From the NCBI RefSeq assembly GCF_040239565.1, contig NZ_JBEHWS010000004.1, positions 1 to 64,000 on the forward strand: DNA of 64,000 nucleotides. Direction: 5' to 3'. Below are positions 8,182 to 17,207 of the stretch, piece after piece (within the stretch, counting starts at the first letter, position 1; every line of letters starts with the position of its first letter). The position numbers were made by a program, and so were the translations under genes. The DNA is from Fulvimarina sp040239565 (GTDB lineage Bacteria; Pseudomonadota; Alphaproteobacteria; Rhizobiales; Rhizobiaceae). The notes below the pieces were generated by a model, which worked only from the letters and a program-made list of their open reading frames with translations, was not told the origin of the DNA and did not search any database.

Positions 8182-10600
8182 CACATGCCCCTCCGCCCGA
8201 GCGACACCGCCCGAGCGATGTCTGCTGCGACCTGCGTGCGGGATTGACGGAAGCTTTCGGCGTCGCGCGCCATGATCGTGACGTTGACGCCGCCGCCCGC
8301 GCCGTAGCTCTGCGCCTCGCGGCGCGACAGCACCCGCTCGCCTCGCTGCAGGATCGCAGGCACCTCGTCGTGACGAAGCCCGGCCATCCCGCCACCATGC
8401 ATCCGGGGCGCGGCGGCGAAGGCCATGGCAGGCACCATCCGCGAGGGTCCGGCCGATCCGACCATCCCGCCCGCATGCAGGACGTTGGCGAAGATGTCGC
8501 CAGCACCGGAGAACACGCCGGAGAGCGCATTGGCGATCGGCCCGAGGATGAACCGCCGCGCCACGAGCTGGGCGAGATCGGCGAGCAGCGAGGTGACGAG
8601 GTCGCGGAAGTTCAGCTTGCCCGTCTTCACGAACTGGCCCACCGCGTTCTCGGCGGACTGGAAGGCGCCGACGAGGCTCTGGCCGATATCGCCACCGATG
8701 TCGCGGGCGCGGCTTGCGTAATCCGACAGCGCTGCCGTGACCGCCTGCCAGCCGGTGACGGCAGCTTCGGTCGCGGGCTCCGCCGCAGCGGCGGCAGCCC
8801 CTGCCGCCGCACCGCGGCACCCGTCGCGGCGCGCCCGGCATCGCCGAGCGCCGTCTCCAGTCGTTCGGCCGCGCTGGTGGCCTCGGTCAGCGCATCGGCT
8901 CCGTCCTCATCGGTGCCGCGCACGGCGTCGCGGAGCGCCTGCCAGCTTTCGAGCGGGGCGCGAGCCCCTTCGGCCAGATCGCGGGCGGCTCCACGGTATA
9001 CATTCGCTGACTCGAGCGCGCGGGCGGCGGCCTCGGTCAGCCCGAGATCGGGCGCGGCGAGCGGATTGTCCTCGAAGGCCCGGTCGAAAGCCGCCTGCGC
9101 TGCGGTGGTTGCGGCGGTCGCCGCGCCTTCGAAGCGGTTCTCGATCTCGCCGAGGTCGAGGTCGGGCACCAGCGAAATGCGGCGCTCGGAGCCGAGTGCT
9201 TCCAGCCCCTGGTTGATGCCGCCGATGAAGCCGTTGATGCGCGAGACCACGCCGTTCAGCATCGCCTCGACGCCGTCGACCAGGCTGTTGGCCGCCTGGA
9301 ACGCCAGGTCCCCGATGGCGGCGGGCAGCAGGCCCCAGATCGCCTTGATCGCCTCGTAGGCGCCCTCGAACGTGTTCGCGGCGGTGTTGCCGAAACCGAC
9401 GACGCTCTCGACGGCGCTCTGCATTCCTGAGGCAGCATCGGCCTTCAGGTCGAAGAACATCGCCGTGGCAGCGGCACCCGCCGCTGCGGCGCCCATCATG
9501 ATACGCGCCCAGACCTCGACCGCGAGGTCATTCAGAAGCGACATGGCTTCGCCGAAGCCGCCCGCGCCGGAGACGAGGCGGGTGAACTGGTGGACGAGCT
9601 CGCCCGCGCCGACGATCAGCGCCCCGATGCCGGTCCGGATCAGCGCCCCACGCAGGAGGACCAGCGCCGTGGCGAGCCCGCGGACCGAGAGCGCCGCAGC
9701 GGCCATGCCGGCCACCCAACGACCTGCGAGGAACGCCGCGAAGGTGGCGGCATAGGAGGTCAGGCGACCGATGTTGTCGAAGAGGCCGCGGATCGCGATA
9801 CCGAGCGGGCCGGTGCGGCTGGCGACCGCCGCCATGGCGTTGGCGACGGCTTCCAGCGCCGGAGCCGCAACGACCGCCAGCTGGTTCGACAGCCCGCGCC
9901 AGATGAGGCCGAGCCGGGAGATGGCGTCGTTCGTCCGCTCGATCTGATCGGCGTCCTGCTCGGAGACCACGACCCCGAAGGCGCGCACGTCCTCGGTCGC
10001 CTGGCGCAGCGTCGCGGTATCGATCCGCGACATCGCGATGGAGCCTTCCTCGCCGAAGAGCTGACCCGCGACAGCCGCGCGCTCGGCGGCGGGCACGAAG
10101 CTCTCGATGGCGGCGTTGATCGCGCTGACCCGCTAATCCAGCGGCAAAGCGATCAGCTCGCCCGCCGAAAGCCCCAACCGGTCGAGCGCGTCGGCGGCGG
10201 GGCCGGTCCCGGCGGCGGCCTGGCTGAGACGGCGCGTCAGATCCTTCGTGGCCTGTTCGATGCCGGACATGGAAACGCCCGCCAGTTCGCCCGCACGCTC
10301 CAGGGTCTGGATCGAGGCGACGGTGGTCCCGAGGGACTGCGCGAGCTTGGCCTGCGCATCGACGGTCTGCAGCCCGGAGCGGATCATCGCCACACCAGCG
10401 GCGGCGGCGGCTGCCACGGCAGCAGCTGCCGCGACCCGGACCCGCCGCGAGAAGGCCACCAGCCGGGAGTTGGCCGCTTCCATCTCGCGGCTCAGCCGTC
10501 CGAAGCCGCGCGACCCGGCCTCACCGACACCTTCCAGCTCGGCGCGCACCTGCCGTCCGCCCACCGCTGCGAGGCGGACGCTGACCCTCTTCTCAGCCAT
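8181..10600 (-). pseudogene. Tail tape-measure protein, split by an amber codon and a frameshift
   Basis: This is the lambda-type tape measure, which sets tail length and is ejected with the DNA. The N-terminal part (MAEKRVSVRLAAVGGRQVRA) has an Ala-rich helix at about 58-74. It stops at TAG 10135-10133 (ELIALPLD-stop-RVSAINAAIE). The same frame resumes immediately with a long hydrophobic helical region (GVVVSEQDADQIERT onward). Near 8818, in an Ala-coding GC repeat, the frame must shift by one base to reach the C-terminal part (MGQFVKTGKLNFRDLV to SLGRRGM), which matches the conserved tape-measure end. Repaired length would be about 806 residues. Both lesions break the protein. Amber suppression could mend only the first. 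Confidence 0.88.
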
Positions 10601-10921
10601 GGGACTGATCCATCTGTTCGTTGAGTTTGGCGACCATCACCGCTTCGATGACGGGCAGCAGTTCAGCCATGGCGAGCGGCGGCACGCCGAGAGCGTCACC
10701 GAGCGCCAGCGCCGCCGACATGTCCCAGCCGATCACGGCGCCGGGCAGCACCCGCAGCTGGCCTCCGAGGCGGCCGACGAGGTCCCAGACCTGCCAACCC
10801 TCCGGAGTTTCCGGACGGTTCAACCGCGCCGGGCAGTCCGGGCAGGCTTGCGCGCAGGCTTCGCAGTACCGCTCGCCCCCGCCGAAGGACCATTCGGCGA
10901 GAGCGCGGAGGCGTTTTTTTC
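10593..10921 (-). CDS. GT extension of the tail assembly chaperone, reached by -1 frameshifting
   Basis: This is the T part of a G/GT pair. It is read only when ribosomes slip one base back at 10913-10919, giving ...LLLEQEK followed by KRLRALAEWSFGGG and ending in NEQMDQSHG. It holds four cysteines (RYCEACAQACPDCP). The G-only product stops at 10820 instead. GT-type proteins bind both tape measure and tube subunits while the tail is assembled. The stop overlaps the tape-measure ATG (10600), the usual arrangement. Known for lambda and many siphophages; here inferred from position, overlapping frames and the slippery heptamer. Confidence 0.75.
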
Positions 10922-11259
10922 CTGTTCCAGCAGCAGGCCCTTCGAGACGTAGGTCAGCTGGAACGCCTCGAAGATAGGCCAGACGTCGAGCAGCGCGTCG
11001 ATGGCCTCCGGGCTCGGGTCGATTGGGGTGCCGTCCGCGTCGCCGATGCCCTCCCAAGCGAGCACAGCGCGGCGCGCCAGCGCCTTGGCGAAGGCGACAG
11101 CGCGCTCCTCGTCCGATGCGTCCCCCGGGGAACTGCCTCGACGGCCGGATCGCTGCGCGTCGCCACCATCAGAGCGGTGGTCAGCGGGCGAAGTTGCACC
11201 CGGACGCCAGGGGCGAGGTCGTGCCAGCGCGGCGCGTTGGTCAGGTCGAGCGTCAGCAT
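10820..11259 (-). pseudogene. Tail assembly chaperone G, one-base deletion near its middle
   Basis: The ATG at 11259 gives MLTLDLTNAPRWHDLAPGVR and continues to DPAVEAVP. In the C4/G5 run at 11122-11130 the frame must gain one base to continue as DASDEERAVAFAKALARR, then VLAWEGIGDADG and WPIFEAFQLTYVSKG, up to the stop at 10820. The repaired G protein would be about 146 residues. Position between tail tube and tape measure, plus the downstream slippery site, identify it as the chaperone of the G/GT pair. The homopolymer location makes a sequencing error a real alternative to mutation. Confidence 0.72.
10913..10919 (-). promoter_or_regulatory. Slippery heptamer A AAA AAC for -1 programmed frameshifting
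   Basis: On the minus strand the zero-frame codons are GAA AAA AAC. A one-base backward slip yields the GT frame. The heptamer fits X XXY YYZ. The two frames overlap for about 100 bases downstream and both stay open, as expected for a G/GT junction rather than a plain mutation. Confidence 0.72.
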
Positions 11260-11261
11260 CG

Positions 11262-12203
11262 TCAGTACACCTCGATGTCGTTGATCAGGGTCGCCGTGCA
11301 CATCCGGCCGACGACACTGTCGCGGGCGGCCTGCCAGTCGAAGGTGGCCTGAACGCCCTGCGGCCCGGAGATCTCGATGCGCGGGCGCGGCAGGTAGACG
11401 GCGTGCACCGTGAAGGTGAGGCTTTCGCCCGATGGGAGGACGTAGGCGAATTCCATCTCGCAGGCCTCGCCGTTGATCGCCTGCGTCACCAGCGTCTGGT
11501 CGGCGAAGCGCACCTCGATCCGGCCGGTCAGCGCGGCAATGGACGGGTCCGCCCCGTCGATGCGCCCGTCCGAGCGAATGGTCTCGATCCGGTCGAGGTT
11601 GTTGGCATAGGTGATCTCGGCCGAGACCACGTTGCCGAGGGCCGAGCCATTGCGGGTGATCGCCCCGTTGAAGTGCCCGAAGCGCTTCAGTTCCAGCGCG
11701 GCGGGCGTCCCGGCGCTGGTGGTCGTGCCGACCGTCTCGCCCTGTGCCACCAGCCGCGCGGTTGCAGTTAGCAGGCCGGAGCGCTGCATCTGCCAGGTGA
11801 TCTGGTCGAGCACGCAGCCGGAATACATGGCATAGCGCGGCACCTCCGGCATGCCGGTCTCTATCGACATCGAGGGCAGCGTCCAGGACCCCGACTGGAA
11901 CTCGTGGCTGTACGGTGCCTCTACACCCGTGGTCGTGGGTGTCCCGAAGGCCGCCTTCAGCCAGAAGCCGAAGGCCTCCGCGTCGAGCGGCACGACGACG
12001 TCGCCATCGACCGTCACCGCGTCCTTGATCGGCGCAAGCGGATCGCGGCCGTAGCCCAGCAGCTCCGAGTTCAGCAGCGGCTGCTCCGCGCCGAGCGAGG
12101 TGCTGGTGAAGGGCATCCGGGTGAAGCCGCTCGTTGGCGGCGTTCCATAGGTCGTCTCGAACGCAAGCGCCATCAGCGCCCGCGCCCCCTGGGCTCGTGC
12201 CAT
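11262..12203 (-). CDS. Major tail tube protein
   Basis: The 313-residue protein begins MARAQGARALMALAFETTYGTPP and has the beta-rich, Gly/Thr-rich pattern of phage tail tube proteins (YGRDPLAPIKDAVTVDGDVV, GHFNGAITRNGSALGNVVSA, GRIDGADPSIAALTGRIEVR). It would stack as hexameric rings forming the non-contractile tail. It sits between the tail terminator gene and the chaperone gene, the normal siphophage order. The frame is intact. Confidence 0.8.
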   Translation of the reverse strand: MARAQGARALMALAFETTYGTPPTSGFTRMPFTSTSLGAEQPLLNSELLGYGRDPLAPIKDAVTVDGDVVVPLDAEAFGFWLKAAFGTPTTTGVEAPYSHEFQSGSWTLPSMSIETGMPEVPRYAMYSGCVLDQITWQMQRSGLLTATARLVAQGETVGTTTSAGTPAALELKRFGHFNGAITRNGSALGNVVSAEITYANNLDRIETIRSDGRIDGADPSIAALTGRIEVRFADQTLVTQAINGEACEMEFAYVLPSGESLTFTVHAVYLPRPRIEISGPQGVQATFDWQAARDSVVGRMCTATLINDIEVY

Positions 12204-12227
12204 CGTCGTCTCCTGTGGTCGGTTAGG

Positions 12228-12647
12228 TCAGGCCAGTGGATCGGCCGTGGAATAGTGCAGCACCACCGGGATCACGGCCGCCTTCAGGCTGGCCGCGCCG
12301 TCGACCGGCAGATCGACCGGGCGCGGCGCTTCCGCCTCAACCCAGTCGCAGAGCACGCCCAACGAGCGGTCGGCGGCGAGCGCTGCGCCGATGCTGGCGG
12401 TCAGAGTGTCGAAGACGGCGTCACGGTCGGCGCCCTGCACGACCGCCTCGATCTCGGCTCGATGCTGGTAGTGGTACCGCGGGGGTGACAGCGTTACCTC
12501 CGGTTCGCCCGGCTCGCCGTCGCGCAGGATCAGCAGGCCCTCGGCCGGCACACGCTCGGGCAGCACCTCGCCGCGCAGGACTGTGGCGGGCAGCGCCGAG
12601 AGCCGCGCGTGCAGCGCGGCGAGGATGGTTTCGCGGGGGGTGGGCAT
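12228..12647 (-). CDS. Tail terminator / minor tail protein U-like
   Basis: The 139-residue protein starts MPTPRETILAALHARLSALP, with PPRYHYQHRAEIEAVVQGAD in the middle. Size, alpha/beta pattern and place just before the tube gene fit the gpU-type tail terminator that caps the finished tube. Databases often label relatives 'acyl-CoA transferase', which has no support here. The call rests mainly on synteny. Confidence 0.6.
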   Translation of the reverse strand: MPTPRETILAALHARLSALPATVLRGEVLPERVPAEGLLILRDGEPGEPEVTLSPPRYHYQHRAEIEAVVQGADRDAVFDTLTASIGAALAADRSLGVLCDWVEAEAPRPVDLPVDGAASLKAAVIPVVLHYSTADPLA

Positions 12648-12756
12648 CGGGCTCCGTTACTCTTGCTCAAGAATTGTTTCGCACCCTATGGTGAGCTTGA
12701 TGTCGAAAGCGACCTACCGAGCCCCATCAGCGTCGCCGAATTTAGAATAGAAGCCG

Positions 12757-13758
12757 ATGAAATCAGAAGAATACCCAAAATTGTCGCGGCTGATGGAGAA
12801 CGACGAACTCTGGCGTCATGTAAAGGATTTTGACACTCTTCTTGATCGCTCGAAGGCTCGGCTTCCACTTGACGAGGGCGGAAACGAAACGGTTAAGGTC
12901 GCACACCTCCTACACGAACTAGCATATGCTCATTTTTTTTCGACGCTGGTTTTCCGCTTCAAAACACGGGAGATTGCGCGCGGAATTTTCGATGCGGAAA
13001 CTCAGAGCAACCTTGTTGTTCTGTTCAATCTAGCGCGCGCGTTTATGGAGCACACAGCGTCGTTGGCGTTCCAGAATCAAGCCCTCGAGAAGGCTGTTTC
13101 CGACATCGAGACAAAGCAGGTTTTTGACCAGGTTGATCGCACTATTCGCAAACATCGCAAGATCGTAGACCGGTTGTATTATGGAGGAGAAAGTGGACCA
13201 AAGGATGCCAAGCGGCTTCACACAAACGACTTGCTCGAAGCGCTGGCCAAGGTAGATGAACGTGCAGCCAGTGACTATGCAACCCTGTGCGAGTTTGTAC
13301 ATCCGAACTACGGAAGCAACCTTCTAGTCTCAAGTGGCGAACTCTCATCCGGGTCCATCGGGATCCCATCAGAATCATTGACCAAGGAGTTGTCCTTGGC
13401 ACGCGAAGCAATCGAGCGTTGCGCCGCACTCGACTGGGATCTGGTGGTCAGCGGCATTCGCCATCTCTCGAAGATCGACAACTGGATAACGATAGCTAGC
13501 GAAAACGGAGCAAAGCTATCGCAATTGTTTTCTGTCCGGGTGGGTCACTCGGGCGATGGAAAATCCAAAGATACGGCGATCTTCTTCAAAAAGGCACGCA
13601 CCCACAACGAGGCAATACAGGCATTCTATAGATACCTTGAGCAGCAAGGCATTGAGCTTCATGAACGTCGCCTTGCTGGTGTCGAGGAAGGCTACATTTT
13701 TGATATAGTGCTGACGGACAGAGGTCCATTGTGGGTAAAATACCGGATGGGAGTATAG
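12757..13758 (+). CDS. Unidentified cargo (moron) gene inside the structural cluster
   Basis: This is a 333-residue protein of unknown family. It lies on the plus strand between two minus-strand structural genes, 23 bases from the DUF6441 stop and about 110 from the tail terminator start. It is visibly AT-richer than its neighbours, which suggests separate acquisition. The protein is mostly helical and charged: MKSEEYPKLSRLMEND, VLFNLARAFMEHTASLAFQ (about 88-106) and YATLCEFVHPNYGSN (about 172-186). The EFVHPN motif recalls uncharacterised helical bacterial proteins, some linked to abortive infection; that link is weak. No signal peptide or membrane segment is seen. Start at 12757 has a poor ribosome site. 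A prophage-expressed defence or lysogenic-conversion role is inferred from position only. Confidence 0.75.
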   Translation: MKSEEYPKLSRLMENDELWRHVKDFDTLLDRSKARLPLDEGGNETVKVAHLLHELAYAHFFSTLVFRFKTREIARGIFDAETQSNLVVLFNLARAFMEHTASLAFQNQALEKAVSDIETKQVFDQVDRTIRKHRKIVDRLYYGGESGPKDAKRLHTNDLLEALAKVDERAASDYATLCEFVHPNYGSNLLVSSGELSSGSIGIPSESLTKELSLAREAIERCAALDWDLVVSGIRHLSKIDNWITIASENGAKLSQLFSVRVGHSGDGKSKDTAIFFKKARTHNEAIQAFYRYLEQQGIELHERRLAGVEEGYIFDIVLTDRGPLWVKYRMGV

Positions 13759-13780
13759 GCCTCGAAAGTGTACTTCGAGT

Positions 13781-14425
13781 CTACGTGGATAGCTTCCCAT
13801 CCACCCAATTCGCCACGATCAGCCCCGGCACGCTGTCCAGCGCCCGGTCTGCCTCCCGCGCCAAGTCCAGCCGCTTCGGCAGCTTGACCTGCGGGACCAA
13901 CAGGAAGATCGGCGCGGTGACCTTGCCGCGGCCGGTCTTCGACCGCGACACCACCGCCTGGCCTTTCGTGTTGAGCCGCCCCTCGGCGACCAGCAGGCTT
14001 GGGCCCGTCCGGCGATAGACGAAGCGCAGGCGCAGGCCACGGCGGCGTTCCCATTCGCCGGGCGTGATCCGGCCGCCGCGCAGGGACTTGCCCGCGGCGG
14101 GCAGCGGGATCGCCAGCCAGAACCCGTTTTTCGAGCGGATCAGCGGTCCCGTGTCGTGCGCGCCGACGATGACCGGAGCCTTGGACCAGACCAGCGCCGC
14201 CGCATCCAGGCTCTCGCCCGACTTCGGGAAGTTCTGGCTGCGGATCGAGTTGGCCAGCCGTGTGCCGAGCCCCGCGCCGGTGATCTGCAACCGCCAGGCC
14301 GTCTTCAGCCCGGTCCCGGCCTCGCGCATGGCGGCCGTCACCGCGCGTTCGCCCGCCGCGACCTCGGCCGCCATCAACGCGACAATGTCGGGATCGATGT
14401 CGAGCTTCAGTTTCATGGCCATCAC
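13781..14425 (-). CDS. DUF6441-type head/tail completion protein
   Basis: The 214-residue protein starts MMAMKLKLDIDPDIVALMAA and contains TGLKTAWRLQITGAGLG and KNGFWLAIPLPAAGKS, matching the DUF6441 family of siphophage structural proteins. Place between the joining protein and tail terminator suggests a head-tail connector or tail completion role (gpZ-like). The next gene on the right starts in a four-base overlap. The role is inferred from synteny. Confidence 0.65.
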   Translation of the reverse strand: MMAMKLKLDIDPDIVALMAAEVAAGERAVTAAMREAGTGLKTAWRLQITGAGLGTRLANSIRSQNFPKSGESLDAAALVWSKAPVIVGAHDTGPLIRSKNGFWLAIPLPAAGKSLRGGRITPGEWERRRGLRLRFVYRRTGPSLLVAEGRLNTKGQAVVSRSKTGRGKVTAPIFLLVPQVKLPKRLDLAREADRALDSVPGLIVANWVDGKLST

Positions 14426-14733
14426 GTGGGCCTCAGATCGACGGTCCAGACCAGCCGCTCGCGGTCGCGGACGGGCTCGCCTTGAATGAGGAAGGCGTCG
14501 CCATCGATCTCGATGCGGTCGCCGGGACGTGGGTTCGCCACCTCGGCCACACGCAGGTCGATCCGGGTGGTCTCGGACCAGAGGCGCGCATCGCCGAAGT
14601 CGGAAACGACATCCGCGCGCCGGGCGACGGCACGCACCAGAACGGGCGCGCCGCCATCGGCGATGTAGACCGCGTCCCGGCCGATGTTCGGATCGGCGAA
14701 GAGCGCGCCCACGGCGGCGGCGAAGGCGCTCAT
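14422..14733 (-). CDS. Head-tail joining protein, gpFII-like
   Basis: The 103-residue protein (MSAFAAAVGALFADPNIGRD, then PRPGDRIEIDGDAFLIQGEP, ending VWTVDLRPT) has the short beta-sandwich pattern of gpFII-type connectors. Its ATG overlaps the DUF2190 stop by one base, and its stop overlaps the DUF6441 start. It would bridge the filled head to the tail terminator. Confidence 0.6.
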   Translation of the reverse strand: MSAFAAAVGALFADPNIGRDAVYIADGGAPVLVRAVARRADVVSDFGDARLWSETTRIDLRVAEVANPRPGDRIEIDGDAFLIQGEPVRDRERLVWTVDLRPT

Positions 14734-15068
14734 CAGAAGGTCGCGTTCAGGCGCACGCGGCCGATGGTGTCGCCCGCGCCGCTCGCCACAGCCTCGGTGG
14801 CCACGCCGATCAGGGTGTTGTCGGTCGCGACCGTAGTGCAGCGCTTGTTGGTGTCATCCCAATAAACCTGGGCGCCGACGGTCCAGGCCTGCGAGCCGAC
14901 CTTGGTGATGTCGAACTCGCCGACGAGCGCGGTCTCGACGGGCTCGCCGAGCGCGGCCGCTCCAGCGGCGATGCCGAAGATGGAGCCGACGAGCAGGCCA
15001 TCGCCGGAGGCGACGGCATAGGGCGCGGTCAGGGTGATGGTGTTGCCGGGCTGGACGTAGTTTTTCAT
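14733..15068 (-). CDS. DUF2190 head decoration protein
   Basis: The 111-residue protein starts MKNYVQPGNTITLTAPYAVA and contains VGSIFGIAAGAAALGE and QVYWDDTNKRCTT, the signature of DUF2190 proteins encoded beside capsid genes. It probably decorates and stabilises the expanded capsid. I chose the ATG at 15068 over an in-frame ATG at 15125 because it matches the usual family start. Confidence 0.8.
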   Translation of the reverse strand: MKNYVQPGNTITLTAPYAVASGDGLLVGSIFGIAAGAAALGEPVETALVGEFDITKVGSQAWTVGAQVYWDDTNKRCTTVATDNTLIGVATEAVASGAGDTIGRVRLNATF

Positions 15069-15094
15069 GGAGATGGTCCTCGTGGAAAGACGAA

Positions 15095-15116
15095 GGGCGG
15101 CCCGATTGGACCGCCC
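15095..15116 (-). terminator. Hairpin between capsid and decoration genes
   Basis: A GC-rich stem of about nine base pairs with one G-T pair (GGGCGGTCC / GGGCCGCCC on the minus strand, 4-base loop) lies 27 bases upstream of the DUF2190 start. Only a mixed T-rich stretch follows. It may attenuate transcription or protect the 3' end of capsid mRNA. Confidence 0.45.
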
Positions 15117-15145
15117 GTGTGTCACGGTTCAGCATGGGGCGCGGA

Positions 15146-17203
15146 TTACGCGCCCGGGTTCTTGTAGAGACCGCGCCAGTCGATGGCCTTGGCGCCGAAG
15201 TCGAGGCGGCACTTTATCTCGACACCGTCAACATCGAAGCCGTTGCGCGTCTCGATGTAGGCGCCCTGCTGACCCTCGAGATAGGCGTACTCGATGGTGT
15301 CGATCTGGTTCGGGCTCGCGGCCAGATACCAGGCGGTCTCGCTGGCGGCATCGAGACGGGGCTCACTGATCGGCGCGAGGGTGCGGATCGACTGCGGCAC
15401 CACGCTGGACGTCGCGGCGGGCACGAGGTTCTGAGCGACCAGCTGCTCGGCCTTCAGTTCCAGCGAGGCGGGCACGATCAGGAAGGCGGGGCGGACGTTC
15501 AGCACAGTCTTCTTGTCGAGACCTGTCTGCTTGGCCATGGCCGCGCGAGCCGCGCCCACGCTGCCGACGTCGAGCGCCGCGCCGGTGCCCGCGAGGTTCT
15601 TGTGCGTGGTGTGGAACAGCGCGTTGCCGTCGGCCATCGCCGGGTTGGCGGTGATGATGCCCCAGACCACGTCCGACTCGAGTTGCGCGATGGAGTTGCC
15701 GTACATCGCCGGGATGCGGGTGAAGGCGTCGAGGTCGTCGTTGATCAGCGTCTGGCGGGTGATCGCGACCACCCGGCCGTAGGTCTTGACCTTGTAGCTC
15801 TCCTTGCTTTCGCCGAGCGTGCCACGCTTGAACTCGCCGCTCTCGCCGACTTCCAGCAGCTGGGGCGCTTCGCCGAGCTGGACCCGGTGCATCGCCTTGA
15901 AGTCGGTGGCGAGCACCTGGCGGCAGAACAGCATGAACGTCCGAGGATAGGCCTCGTAGGCCTGCCGCAGGGTCTTGTTGGTGACCGCCGAGAGGATCTC
16001 GGGGAAGTCGGAGGTCGAGTGCAGGGCGCGCGTCGCCACCTCGTCGCGCGACAGGCCCCGGGTGTTCACCCCCGCATTGCCGAGGCTTTCGCGGGCAAGC
16101 TCCAGCAGCGTCATGCCGCGATACTGTCGGGCGGCGTCCTCCAGCTGAAACAGCGTCGGGCTGTAGCGGTGCAGCAGCGCATTCGCCACCGCGTCGCGGC
16201 GGGTGATGTGCTCGTCCCGGCCGCCGAGCGGTACGGAAACGTGCGGGAAGGTCCGGGTCTCGTCCGACTTCGCCGCGACCTGGTCGAGGATCAGGCGGCG
16301 GGACTCGTCGACGCTGACGCCGCGCTTCACCAGATCCTCGGCAAAGCCGCGCTCGAGGTTCAGCCGCCCGGCCAGATCGTAGATGGTGGAGACGCGGTCG
16401 CGCTCGGCCTCGCGGGCGCGCGTCGCGACCGCTTCCGTGTCGGGCGCGGGAGTGGCCTGCGTCTTCGGCTGGCTGTGCGTCTCGCTGGCGGCGGCCTTCG
16501 GGTCGGGCGCAGCCGCTTTCGGCTCGGTCATCGGGGTGTCCTCGGTATCATTCGGCTCGGTCGGCTGGGTGGTGGCGGGGGTTGCGGCGTCGCTCGCCGG
16601 GGTCTTGGTCTTGTCCGTCATCGGGATCAGTCCTTTCGTGCTTGAAGGGGCGTCCCGGCGGTGAAGGACGCAGTCGTGAAGGGGATGCTGGGCGCGGAAG
16701 CCCGCGGCGGGATCGGCGCCGACCGCGACGGCGGAGACCTCGAAGGGTGTCCAGTCTACCGCGCGCCAGAGTTCTCGGGCGGCCTCGGGCTTCGAGACCT
16801 CGAAGCGGTGGACCTGGTAGCCGATGGACACCGCCCGGATATGCCCGGCCTGGATGTCGCGCCAGATCGGCTCGACATCGGCACGCTCGCTGATCCGGAC
16901 CAACGCGATGCCGCGGCCGTTCTCGATCCGTGCCGAGCCCGGCACGACCGAGCCGATGACCGCGTCGAGCGTGTCGAGTTCATGCACCTTCAGGAACGGC
17001 GCGCCCGCGTTCAGCCGGTCGAGCCGCACATGGGCGGGATCGAGGCTCAGTTCCTCGTCATAGGGCTCGCCGAAGAAAGTGGCGCGACGAACGCGGGCCC
17101 CGGCTGACCAGACCACCTCGATGGTGCGGCTGTCGGCATCGGCCGTGTTCGGCGCAAGCTCCGCCGACCGGCGCATGGCCGGAAGTTCGATCATCGTGTC
17201 CAT
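15146..17203 (-). CDS. Prohead protease-major capsid protein fusion
   Basis: This 685-residue fusion has an N-terminal HK97-type prohead protease (about residues 10-200) with catalytic His in APFLKVHELDTLDAVIGS and Ser in HIRAVSIGYQV. A Pro/Thr/Ala-rich linker with scaffold-like coiled coil follows (about 210-310; TKTPASDAATPATTQPTEPN). The C-terminal part is the major capsid protein (about 330-685; ILSAVTNKTLRQAYEAY, PAMADGNALFHTTHKN, ending FGAKAIDWRGLYKNPGA). Such fusions self-cleave during head maturation. The start is four bases after the portal stop; the ATG three codons later is also possible. Confidence 0.88.
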   Translation of the reverse strand: MDTMIELPAMRRSAELAPNTADADSRTIEVVWSAGARVRRATFFGEPYDEELSLDPAHVRLDRLNAGAPFLKVHELDTLDAVIGSVVPGSARIENGRGIALVRISERADVEPIWRDIQAGHIRAVSIGYQVHRFEVSKPEAARELWRAVDWTPFEVSAVAVGADPAAGFRAQHPLHDCVLHRRDAPSSTKGLIPMTDKTKTPASDAATPATTQPTEPNDTEDTPMTEPKAAAPDPKAAASETHSQPKTQATPAPDTEAVATRAREAERDRVSTIYDLAGRLNLERGFAEDLVKRGVSVDESRRLILDQVAAKSDETRTFPHVSVPLGGRDEHITRRDAVANALLHRYSPTLFQLEDAARQYRGMTLLELARESLGNAGVNTRGLSRDEVATRALHSTSDFPEILSAVTNKTLRQAYEAYPRTFMLFCRQVLATDFKAMHRVQLGEAPQLLEVGESGEFKRGTLGESKESYKVKTYGRVVAITRQTLINDDLDAFTRIPAMYGNSIAQLESDVVWGIITANPAMADGNALFHTTHKNLAGTGAALDVGSVGAARAAMAKQTGLDKKTVLNVRPAFLIVPASLELKAEQLVAQNLVPAATSSVVPQSIRTLAPISEPRLDAASETAWYLAASPNQIDTIEYAYLEGQQGAYIETRNGFDVDGVEIKCRLDFGAKAIDWRGLYKNPGA

Positions 17204-17207
17204 GAGG

